Positions 1 through 8,200 of a stretch of 16,603 bases of DNA are shown piece by piece. Under the pieces are notes generated by a model. The model was not told where the DNA came from and ran no database searches. It saw only the letters and a program-made list of their open reading frames with translations. The stretch's first letter is position 1; the number at the start of each line of letters is the position of its first letter. This DNA comes from Bacteroidales bacterium (GTDB lineage Bacteria; Bacteroidota; Bacteroidia; Bacteroidales; Azobacteroidaceae): assembly GCA_020860885.1 (NCBI GenBank), contig JAJBTS010000350.1, positions 1 through 16,603 on the forward strand. The letters are read 5' to 3'. A program made the position numbers and the translations under genes.

Positions 1-1246
1 GTGCAACCGTATTGCTTATATCGTATGCGTCTATTACATTAGTTTGAGGGTTAATAATATTAAGAGTTAGTAAATTAGCAACTGGATTTGTAACCTTAAA
101 AGAAATTCTTTCAAGTCCTGCGCACGGTAATAACCCTATAATTCCTGTTGTACTGGATTTAGCCGCATTAATTGAACCCCTTAATTTTTTCCCGATAACC
201 AGTTCGTATCTCTTCCCGGCTTCAATCTTCCATTGTCCCATTGTATAACCAGCGGTTGTAAATACCTGCCCGTAATAATTACTATTACGGTCGGTTGATG
301 TAGTCATAGGAATAAGCGTTTTTTTAACTTCTCCATGCTGATAAATTCCTTTTACTAAATCATCTATTTTTTTGTCGGTTTCTTTTAGATCAATAGTACC
401 GGTGCGTGGAAGCTCAACGCTATATTTATGTATATCGCCTTTTGTGTAAAGCCTGAAGTCAAGTTTATTGTTATACTTATACCCCAAAGCATCTTCGTAG
501 TCAATATACATCGAAAAATAGACAGGAATATCAAATTGAAATGTTATTTCATTATTAACTGCCGTGGCCGCCTCGATAGTTTGGATTAATGATGTATCAT
601 CGTATATTAGAACCCTCTTATTATTTGCGCTTCCGTTAACCTTCTGGTCAAGTGCCGCCTTTATTGTAGTTGGGGCATTTGCAGGAATAGGTACCTTGAA
701 TAAAAAGGCCGTTTTGTTTTGAGGATTGCTAGTCCCCTGGTTCCCGGTGTTCATATTAAGGTTTATCCCCGGAGTGTCAACATAGTAATCTAAAAGGTCA
801 GTATACCTGTACTCTACATATCCTATATCTTCGTGTGATTGAGTTATTACTTTCGTTCCAGATCCTATCTTTTTCCAGACGGTTTCATCCAAAAATTTAT
901 TTACATCGTTGCTGTTAAATTGTATCGTTTCCGATGTATCTGCATCTATAAGGTATGTTATAATAAGACCTTGTTTCCTCCTGTCTGTAGGAATTTCACT
1001 TATAGCAGATGTAAGGGTATAAAAGCCGCTTGGAAGAGGGTAATCTTTATCTACATTTATAACAGGCGTATCGCGACCTATCTGAGCTATCGTCTCCTCG
1101 TTATTCTCTTGTTTTTTTACGGTTCTGTTTGATACAATATATACATCGAAACGGTCGGGGTTGTCCGGTCTTTTTACAAAATACTGTCCTTCCGGACTGC
1201 TGGCCGCAGGCGGAGTATTAACATTGTAATGTTTTATGGTTGCCAT
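1..1246 (-). CDS. Tail fibre-like protein, N-terminal 415 residues (3' end outside window)
   Basis: An uninterrupted minus-strand frame runs from the ATG at 1244-1246 to the window edge, giving 415 codons with no stop. The protein begins MATIKHYNVN. Residues 62-130 contain a fibre module (YPLPSGFYTL, then GLIITY, ending VWKKIGSG) that is also present twice in the giant fibre at 5280-12179. Residues 140-260 are rich in Tyr and beta-strand-like sequence. Residues 283-300 (KETDKKIDDLVKG) could form a short coiled coil. The remainder looks like beta-sandwich sequence. No signal peptide or membrane segment is seen. The gene starts 63 bases after the broken adaptor gene, behind an A-rich leader with no Shine-Dalgarno match. 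The likely role, inferred from the shared module and tail context, is a virion fibre or receptor-binding subunit. The coding sequence is AT-rich (20 of 60 bases G+C at 901-960), lower than the central part of the giant fibre. The C-terminal binding region cannot be seen. Confidence 0.72.
   Translation of the reverse strand, partial: MATIKHYNVNTPPAASSPEGQYFVKRPDNPDRFDVYIVSNRTVKKQENNEETIAQIGRDTPVINVDKDYPLPSGFYTLTSAISEIPTDRRKQGLIITYLIDADTSETIQFNSNDVNKFLDETVWKKIGSGTKVITQSHEDIGYVEYRYTDLLDYYVDTPGINLNMNTGNQGTSNPQNKTAFLFKVPIPANAPTTIKAALDQKVNGSANNKRVLIYDDTSLIQTIEAATAVNNEITFQFDIPVYFSMYIDYEDALGYKYNNKLDFRLYTKGDIHKYSVELPRTGTIDLKETDKKIDDLVKGIYQHGEVKKTLIPMTTSTDRNSNYYGQVFTTAGYTMGQWKIEAGKRYELVIGKKLRGSINAAKSSTTGIIGLLPCAGLERISFKVTNPVANLLTLNIINPQTNVIDAYDISNTVA
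857..1063 (-). repeat. SGFYTL fibre module, copy 3 (protein-level repeat)
   Basis: This stretch encodes residues 62-130 of the partial fibre protein. It matches the two modules in the giant fibre in order and spacing: hydrophobic-Pro-Leu-x-Ser-Gly-Phe-Tyr-Thr-Leu, then a Gly-[LM]-[IV]-[IL]-Thr-[YF] strand about 18 residues later, then a Trp near the end followed by Gly-rich residues. The similarity is at protein level rather than a recent DNA duplication. Confidence 0.6.
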
Positions 1247-1309
1247 ATTTATTCTGTTTAATTGTTATGAAATCGTTTTCTTTACTTATCGGTTTACTTC
1301 CATACTATT

Positions 1310-1623
1310 TTACCAGTCTGTCTGGGTCCAGTTATCCAGATTTACCTGGGGGATATCCGGGGTTTTACCGGTGTTGATCCAGTTTCCGGTAGCGCGGCAT
1401 TCGTATACCGTTCCCGGATAAGGAGAACCTACCCACGAAGTATCACCGACAACGGGCAATGGCCAGGCTGCTTTCCTTAATGCTTCTGTGGAGAAATACC
1501 CCTTATAGCGGATAGTGGTATTTTCAGTTTCTCTATTTCAATATTTGTTTTATTGAAATTCTCGTTGATGGCGGCAGAAGCGTCCGACCATTTCCCTGTG
1601 GAAGGAATAGTGTTTAAGTCCAT
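1310..1623 (-). pseudogene. Short fibre/adaptor protein gene broken by a one-base frameshift
   Basis: The ATG at 1621-1623 opens a frame (MDLNTIPSTGKWSDASAAIN...) that stops at 1477-1479 after 48 codons. A second frame, offset by -1, continues without a stop from the same point to TAA at 1310-1312. It encodes YKGYFSTEALRKAAWPLP, then GDTSWVG, then YPGTVYECRATGNW, ending DNWTQTDW. I recognise the two halves as consecutive parts of one small protein common in Bacteroidales phage tail regions, where a 'DLNTIPSTGKWSDAS' head is followed by 'KGYF.TLEAL' and '.YVG..YP..IY'. Adding a single A to the run at 1521-1524 would join them as EIEKLKNTTIRYKGYF, giving 104 residues. The product may be an inactive fragment, a sequencing error in the homopolymer, or a product of frameshifting. 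The gene lies 48 bases after the 1180-residue hub paralogue and 63 bases before the next fibre gene. The function in virion assembly is inferred, probably a fibre base or adaptor. Confidence 0.72.
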
Positions 1624-1671
1624 ACGTTTGTGTTTTTAATTGGGTTTTATATATTTCTTTGATTTATTTAT

Positions 1672-4600
1672 TCAGGGAACTATTTTAAGGTTCGACCCTA
1701 TCCGGTATACGGTTCCTGAAGGAAGGTTTACGTCGCTTTCTTTATTGAAGGAAGGTAAGTCTTTAAACATAATATGGGCTTGGCCTTCATAAGTTATACT
1801 AAAATGAATACTTCCAAAATCTTCTTCATATCTTGTAATATCTATGCTTTGAGGGGAGAGCCTTAAGCTGGATTGCAGTGTGCCTGCTACTTCTTTGGGA
1901 ACCGTAGCGTAATTCATGAGTCTGATTCGTCCCTGTGCCGTTCCACCTCCGGAACCTTCTTCGAAGAAGAAGCCTAATTTACCTACTTCATAGCCATGTT
2001 CTGAATCCATACAAATATAGGAAGAGTTATCCGAGTGCCTGATCGATATTTTATTTCCGTATTTGGAGCTTTCGAATAGCCCGTTGAAATATCCCTCTTC
2101 CGCTTCTATCCTTCCTTTGAAAATTCCCGAGTCGGCATATACGGTACCACGGAAAACAGCGTCGTTGAGGATGGCCCTTCCTCCGTGAGTGATTACTACG
2201 TTGGCCAGTTGTTTCCATTCTTGGTCCGTTAGTTGTTTGTGTGGGTTATCGGCGAAAGTCATTGCTGTCCGGATCGCTTTTTCCAGTGTTCCTCCCGACC
2301 AGAAGGCCACATCGTTGTCGTCGTTGTACAATCCTGAAATACCGGCAGTACTCTTTTCCAGCTCCCCGTTCCGGTAAGATCCCAGCTGGATCATGGAAGT
2401 CAATACCAATCCTCCCAAGGTTTGGGTCATTCCTTTGATGGCGTCCGACATATACCGCAACGATTCGTATTGCAGAAGGGATTTGTCGTTGTCGTACGGT
2501 GAAACGGACCATGCCGTAGCAATCGTTCCGCGTTCCAACTGTACTTCGCAGAAAGTGAACTCTCCGGAGAATTCTACTGCCGTTGCACGGAAAGCTTCGA
2601 ATGGAAAACAGATCCGTTCGTAACCGCCGGTTACCGATTGCCTGAATGTAGCCATACCTATTTTAGCTGTGATGTTTCCTTTGGCTTTGAAAGAAAGTAC
2701 GTACTTCTCTCCATCGATCAGCGGACGAAACAAGTCCTGGGAGATTTTTGTAACAGTCGAACAGGTATAACCCGAAGCGCTTTCCAGATCTTCTTCCACT
2801 ACTGCCTCTCCTTCCCAGAACGTAAGGCTGCCGCTGAACATTTCCGTGTTGGGAGTAAGCCGTGTTTCCGGTTTCAGGTAGCGGCTTTCCGAATCGCCGG
2901 CGAAAGCCGAGTTCCGGATCAGGTTCACGGCGCCTACTTCTATTTCGGCCGCTTTGGCTATTTCTTCCGGCAGACCCTCGAGGTTCTGCCAACCGAGGCT
3001 ACCGGGCAGTATGTTGAGAAGTCCTTCGACCCGGTTTCCTTTGGACGTAAAACCTGTCTGAAGTTTACCATTCAATGAAAAGCTGTCGATTCCCGAATAC
3101 TGTTTGTAGCTGGGAGCATCTTCCCCGATGGAGGAGAATAACAGGGCATTCTGCCGCTCCGGGTTATTCTTATGCCCAAGTTGTACAATGTGGTCGCCGG
3201 CAGCCGGGACGCCCGATCCCGGATCGGCCTCTGTTTTGGACAGGTCGATGTAATTACGTCCTACACCGCTCACCCATCTCCAGTAGTATTTCATCTCCGA
3301 GCCGGAAAAGACCTGGCAGCGTGCCAGGTCGTCTTTTACGAATTCCTGTACCACTTCATCGTTTTCCCCGGTATCGAAATAGCACCGGTAGGCATCGTCC
3401 AGTTCTTCCATTTCCGAGCATATCATCCGGGCCGGGGAAACAATCATTTCTCCTCCGATATGCGACAAACGCTCGATCACCAGTTCAAAGAATTTGGCGT
3501 ACCGGCGTACGATCAGTTTATCCACTTCGGCAGTCGAGGTTCCGTCTTTATCTACTGTAATAGCTGCTCCGGAGCCCAGAAAACCGGGAGAGAAGTCTCC
3601 GACTTTGAGGCCTTTCAGGAAAGTAATCAATCCTTTGGCGGTATCGTTCTTATTCTTTGACAGGAACTCCCGGACGGATTTCAAAGAGGAAAAAAGATTG
3701 TAGTCGGATGCTTCGGTATTTTCCCAGCTTTTGACTATATCGGGCAGGGTATTCGATTTGGCAAAAGTCATGGTCTTTTCGATCTCCTGCTCCATACTTT
3801 CTATCTTGCCTTTGGCAATAACGTCCGAGAATGTGAGTATCATTTTGGAAGGAATATTCACATTTTTTGTTATTGCTGTTACTCTACTGTTCCGGATTTC
3901 CTCTACAATTTCTCCCTTTTCATCCTTTCCTGCGGGAATGGATAACTTTACTTTTTGCCCGATCTTAATATCCAGTTTGCTGTTTTCTATCCAGTCGGTT
4001 TCTCCTTGGTATACCGCTTTGTCGATGGTGTTGTCCTCCAGATATTCTTTTACCGCTTTTTCGAATTTTTCTTCTGCCTCTTTATAATAAGTATTGGGCA
4101 TAGAGATGTTGTAAAGGATGTATTTATCTCCGATATAAGGAATTAGATTATTTCCGGGAAGTTGGGGCAGTCCTTTGTCGTATTGGTTAATAATCTCGAA
4201 TTGTTGCGTTTCCGCGTTGTAGTTTACTTCGAAATCGTAACCGCTTAATTCCTTAGCTTCCTGGAAGACGATATGTTTGGTTAATCCGGCTATCTCATAA
4301 TCATTCGGATTAAAATTCAAACCAGCATCTTTGAAATAATAAACTTTAAAGGGTTCTCCATCTTCATTTGTGATTTCTTTGTCCTCTACATCTGTAATGG
4401 TTCCAGTCCTTTGCGGGTATATATGTGCAAAAGCGGTGTCTTCGAAATGCTCGATGATCCCGAACTTTGCAGCGGTTTCCAGGTCTATGGATGTAGGTCT
4501 TTTGCCGTTCACTTGGGGCAACTGCAACCTGCTGAATCCGTATTTGTTGCGATCGATGTTCCGGGTTCCGCCGATGGGATACAAGCGTGTGAAGAATTTC

Positions 4601-5214
4601 ACATTTTCATTATCGTTCCTGTTCAGGTTGACCAATCCTTTTTTATAACCTAAAGTAATAGCCGGATTCTCCCGTTCGCATTTGCCTACTTTGATGGTTG
4701 TGCCGTCTACCCACCATTCTGTATCCAGTTGGTTGGCCAGTTGGGTGAGTGCATCGTAACAGGAAGTACCATTGTATTCCATCACGATATTCTCCCCGTC
4801 TGTCACATCACCTCTTTTCCAGGTATCGGTCGTTTCCTTTATCCTGTTGACGTTTTCCACGATCATTGCGAGATGTTCGGAAAGTTTTCCTGTCAGAGCG
4901 AATACGGGATTGAATTCTTTGTCTACTGTCTTCAGTACCAATGCTCTTTTGAGTTCCGCTTCAATTCCGTAGAATTTCAGGTCGTAGTTCCATTCCTGGT
5001 TCGACTTCATGGCGGGTTCGGGCGTCTCGATCAGTGTATAGGTATTGCCTTCGAACTCCACGTAATCATTTACCTCGAATGGAATTTTTTTCGGCAAGGT
5101 AAAAGACAGCGCGAGAACGTGCTCACCCATGGCCGCATGGGTAAGGGTGGAATTGTCTGAAGGAGATATCTCTACAGGTGTTTCTTTATTTTTTTTATAT
5201 ATTGTTAGTTTCAT
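1672..5214 (-). CDS. Tail hub / tail-tip protein, paralogue 2 (Tal / prophage-endopeptidase-tail-like), 1180 aa
   Basis: I place the start at the ATG 5212-5214 (MKLTIYKKN) because the paralogue at 15884 starts at the same residue (MKLKIFKQN) with nearly the same upstream bases. The 30 bases of extra open frame back to 5244 fall in a repeat array. Residues 1 to about 760 run parallel to the 1219-residue protein, with blocks such as ISPSDNSTLT, GEHVLALSF, FEGNTYTLIE, AMKSNQEW, GIEAELKRALVL, YNGTSCYDALTQLA, FFTRLYPIGGTRNID and TFSDVIAKGKIES. This first half resembles Tal/gp44-type baseplate hub proteins of siphophages. From about residue 763 it diverges into a carbohydrate-binding-like beta domain (NLIRNSAF, then YVLSFKAKGN), a helical linker around 900-930, and a beta-helical tip near 1020-1050 (GTVYADSGIFKGRIEAEEGY). 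It ends LPSGTVYRIGSNLKIVP. The likely location is the virion tail tip. No catalytic residues can be assigned, so peptidase activity is not claimed. Confidence 0.75.
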   Translation of the reverse strand: MKLTIYKKNKETPVEISPSDNSTLTHAAMGEHVLALSFTLPKKIPFEVNDYVEFEGNTYTLIETPEPAMKSNQEWNYDLKFYGIEAELKRALVLKTVDKEFNPVFALTGKLSEHLAMIVENVNRIKETTDTWKRGDVTDGENIVMEYNGTSCYDALTQLANQLDTEWWVDGTTIKVGKCERENPAITLGYKKGLVNLNRNDNENVKFFTRLYPIGGTRNIDRNKYGFSRLQLPQVNGKRPTSIDLETAAKFGIIEHFEDTAFAHIYPQRTGTITDVEDKEITNEDGEPFKVYYFKDAGLNFNPNDYEIAGLTKHIVFQEAKELSGYDFEVNYNAETQQFEIINQYDKGLPQLPGNNLIPYIGDKYILYNISMPNTYYKEAEEKFEKAVKEYLEDNTIDKAVYQGETDWIENSKLDIKIGQKVKLSIPAGKDEKGEIVEEIRNSRVTAITKNVNIPSKMILTFSDVIAKGKIESMEQEIEKTMTFAKSNTLPDIVKSWENTEASDYNLFSSLKSVREFLSKNKNDTAKGLITFLKGLKVGDFSPGFLGSGAAITVDKDGTSTAEVDKLIVRRYAKFFELVIERLSHIGGEMIVSPARMICSEMEELDDAYRCYFDTGENDEVVQEFVKDDLARCQVFSGSEMKYYWRWVSGVGRNYIDLSKTEADPGSGVPAAGDHIVQLGHKNNPERQNALLFSSIGEDAPSYKQYSGIDSFSLNGKLQTGFTSKGNRVEGLLNILPGSLGWQNLEGLPEEIAKAAEIEVGAVNLIRNSAFAGDSESRYLKPETRLTPNTEMFSGSLTFWEGEAVVEEDLESASGYTCSTVTKISQDLFRPLIDGEKYVLSFKAKGNITAKIGMATFRQSVTGGYERICFPFEAFRATAVEFSGEFTFCEVQLERGTIATAWSVSPYDNDKSLLQYESLRYMSDAIKGMTQTLGGLVLTSMIQLGSYRNGELEKSTAGISGLYNDDNDVAFWSGGTLEKAIRTAMTFADNPHKQLTDQEWKQLANVVITHGGRAILNDAVFRGTVYADSGIFKGRIEAEEGYFNGLFESSKYGNKISIRHSDNSSYICMDSEHGYEVGKLGFFFEEGSGGGTAQGRIRLMNYATVPKEVAGTLQSSLRLSPQSIDITRYEEDFGSIHFSITYEGQAHIMFKDLPSFNKESDVNLPSGTVYRIGSNLKIVP

Positions 5215-5234
5215 ACGATCTGTTTTTTTACAGT
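5215..5234 (-). promoter_or_regulatory. Conserved leader of the second hub gene (translation start region)
   Basis: The 20 bases before the ATG at 5214 contain, on the coding strand, ACTGT, a run of seven A, ACAG, then ATCGT. The leader of the other hub gene (15885-15903) is identical except that its A-run is one shorter. CTGT and ACAG flank the A-run as a short inverted repeat. There is no Shine-Dalgarno match, as is usual in Bacteroidota, where A-rich leaders favour initiation. The conservation supports the chosen start. A regulatory role is inferred only. Confidence 0.5.
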
Positions 5235-5277
5235 GAGCAGTCATCAGATATTACTGGTTACTGGTTACTGTTAACTG
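5231..5277. repeat. Short heptad array with opposed arms (NNACTGN / NCAGTNN units)
   Basis: CAGT occurs at 5231 and 5238 with CAGA at 5245. On the same strand ACTG then occurs at 5253, 5260, 5267 and 5274, all spaced exactly 7 bases. The two orientations face each other around a 6-base centre (5248-5253), so an imperfect hairpin is possible: CAG 5245-5247 with CTG 5254-5256, CAGT 5238-5241 with ACTG 5260-5263, and CAGT 5231-5234 with ACTG 5267-5270. It fills almost all of the gap between the fibre stop codon and the leader of the second hub gene. It is the same unit as the larger arrays at 15900-16159. Confidence 0.75.
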
Positions 5278-5279
5278 TA

Positions 5280-8200
5280 TTAGTCTAGTTTTTGAAGTTG
5301 TTTATATTCACAAACCGAGTTTATAAATTTGATGGCGCCTATGAACATTATTCTTCCAGAGAGATACGCTGCAGTATTATAATAATGATAATGTTGATGA
5401 AAGAATCCACTACTAGATGCACTCGTTGCCTGACCTGTCCCAAATACAGCATTACCGTTGTAAGCTGGTCTAAAACTAGCCGGATAGTAGGTCGTAGAGG
5501 TTCCTCCGATACGAACAGGAGTTATATCCATCTCTTTGCCGTGGTAAACATTTAGAATCCAATTATCATTATCTGCAAGTGATGAAGGAGGAAATGGATG
5601 GTTTTTACTATTTCCCTCTCTATCATTAAATATAAAATGACCGGCTACCCATTGTAAACCTTCTGTAAGATTTAGTTGATTGCTTATGAAGTTCTCATAT
5701 CCTAATGTATTGTCTGCCCTTTTATTGACATTGGTAGGAATATGTATCAAATCAATTGTATCTTCCATACCACAATCATTCGTTCTACCGTTAAGCACAT
5801 TTCCATCTTTTATCCATCCGAAAATACTCTCTCGGGTTCCATATTTTGCCATTGCCAGATTTACAATATCTTTCCGTAGTGTATAGTCAAAAATACGGTA
5901 TCCAATTCCCATATTTTCTGCACAACTTCTAGTGGTATCTATTTGTAAATTAACTGTAGCTTTAACTTGTGACTTAGTTCTCATTATACCATCTTCTATT
6001 AGTGCATTATAAACGCCTCCAAGGCATTCTTCATGGAGAACCCAATCCGGTTCGATATCTGGAATTTCTTTGGAGTTAGTAAGCCAAACAAAACCATTTT
6101 CTATTAAAGTACTGAAAGTAAAAGCAATTTTTGTAGCATTCTCGGGGACATCGGAGAAGATATACATTCCATCAATCATCCCGTTTTCCGATGAGCCAAA
6201 AAATGAATTAATAACCTTATCCGAATTGTCAAGGAATAATGCACCGTAAACAGCACTTGCTATTCCAGGAACTCTTACCCTTTTATATCCTTTTAGATTT
6301 ATAATTCCATAGGAATTTGTCGAATTGATTTGTATAGAGGCCTCTAGAGTAGGTTGGTTCAATCTTAAGGCAAAACCATTAACTATTGTTAAATCACGCA
6401 TTAATATCTTTTCCCCTTCTGGTTGTTTTACACTTTCATTCGATGAGAAGAAAGCATATTTTTTGCCATTAATGATATCGTTGATCCCTTTATACCAATA
6501 ATGGGGCTCATATACCCATACGTTACCTTCTTGTCCTGTTAATAAGGCAGGTGAAGCAGATTCCAAATATTTGCTATCTGCATAATAATTGCTGTTGTCA
6601 TCATGCAAAGGAAATATAGACACTTCTCCTTCCGCCGTCTTTTTTCCTAATACCCGATGGCGCATGGAAAGGATTTTGCTTATATGTCCTGATGGCTTAT
6701 ACTCATTGCCAAACTTGTATCCTGTTTTATTATCCAGGTTGGAAATATTTGCTGGGTCTGCCACGGTATCATCAAACTCTATGCAGGTATATTCCGGTTG
6801 TTTGATATTTAGTTCCGGATAATGTTCCTGATAAGTAGCCAGTTTGTCTTCTTCTACATAATTGGTGAGCTGGTAATTCCCTACCAAACGGCAGGTATTT
6901 GTATTGGCTCCGTTCTCGTCGATGCCACCCATCTTCATATATTTATCCAGGAAAGCAGTGTCGCCGGTCATATCAATACCTGTTACCCGGAGGTAGCGTA
7001 CATTGTAACATTTCTGCAACAGTTCTTCCCAATCCAGCAGGTCGCAGTATTCCACGACCAGCCTTGTAATGGTTCCCGGGCTTTGTAGTGTTAATCCGGA
7101 CAGTTGCAGTTTGTTCAGGCTTCTTAGTTCCAGAGATTGTATGGTTGCCGGCAGTACGGCTTCTTCCAGTGGCGCTCCGGGAGCGAAAGAAACTCCTGTG
7201 AGGGATGTGTTGGAAGCAATGAAGCGCTTCAGCCTTGCGTTTTTGGAGATGTCTATGCTGGTGAAATTCGGTGATTTCAATCCGGTGATATTCAGGTCTT
7301 CCAACCCGCGGCAATTGGTTATCAGGATGTTGTTCAACGATGTCTGTGTTTGCGGATAGCTTACATCCAGTTTTTTGAGTGCCGTACAGTTGTTCAGGTT
7401 GAGCGTTTGCACCAATGCCATACTTACGGTGCTCAGGTCCAGTTCCAGTATCCTGCTGGCTCCGTAAAAGTTCTGCGGGTCGTTGACGATCAGTTTGGAG
7501 CTGAGCGGTAGATACACGACGCTCCCTTTTCCTGCAGCAGGCACGGCGCTTAAGGTCGGCGCTCCTGAGGTATACCCGTAGCCGAAGAAATACTTCTCGC
7601 TGGCTACGATCTTTATCCTCCTTGGGTTCAGGCTGAAATCGTACCCGAAATACGCAGTGAAAGCATCCGAGCGGTAGGTTCCCACCACATATTGTGCATC
7701 CAGCAAAGCAAACCGGTTCTGAATGATAAATGTACGGTGTGCGTACCTGCTGCCCTGTAAGGAGTAGAGGTAGTTGTAATATTTCTTTCCGTCGGGCATA
7801 TCCACTCCTTCTGTGAGCGGAAGGATGTATTTGTATTCTCCGTCTTTGTTGTAGATGCGTTCCGACCAGTTTTCCATCTGCTGGTTGTTGAACTTATCGA
7901 GAACATCGTTTACGGGCATGTTCTTACGGAAGGAATCAGCCACAGAAGCCAGTTTATCGTACAGTCCTTTACGTACGAGATCCCATAGAACCGAGTCGTA
8001 TCCTGCAAAGGCGTGCGATTTGATGCTTTCGTCGATGGTTTTGTAGTCTATGGTGTAATCGTATTTCAGTACCCCGTCGTTACGTACCCCTAAGATTGTG
8101 TCGCAGTCGTAGGGAAGGAAATACCATTCCAGCCCGTCCCAGGTAGCAAGCATCATATTCTTTGCCCTTTGGTCGCAAGCCATGAAGTATTCGGTGTACA

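Noticed and set aside
839..1421. Plus-strand open frames at 839-1132 and 1236-1421
   Set aside because: The first is antisense to the continuous minus-strand fibre frame 1-1246, and the second to the frameshifted adaptor gene. Both products look like random translations.
1519..1530. Classical programmed -1 frameshift site
   Set aside because: The sequence around the junction (CTG AAA ATA in the first frame) does not fit the X XXY YYZ slippery heptamer. A lost base in the A-run explains the data better.
3075..3660. Plus-strand open frames of about 160 codons
   Set aside because: They lie antisense to the long hub gene, have low-complexity Arg/Ser/Pro/Phe-rich products, no plausible start context and no recognisable domain. 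Similar frames at 13776-14267, 4729-5160 and 11791-12228 were dismissed for the same reason.
5212..5244. Upstream in-frame ATG at 5242-5244 as the start of the second hub protein (10 extra residues)
   Set aside because: The extra residues would be encoded by the heptad array and leader, and the paralogue starts exactly at the position of the internal ATG at 5212-5214.
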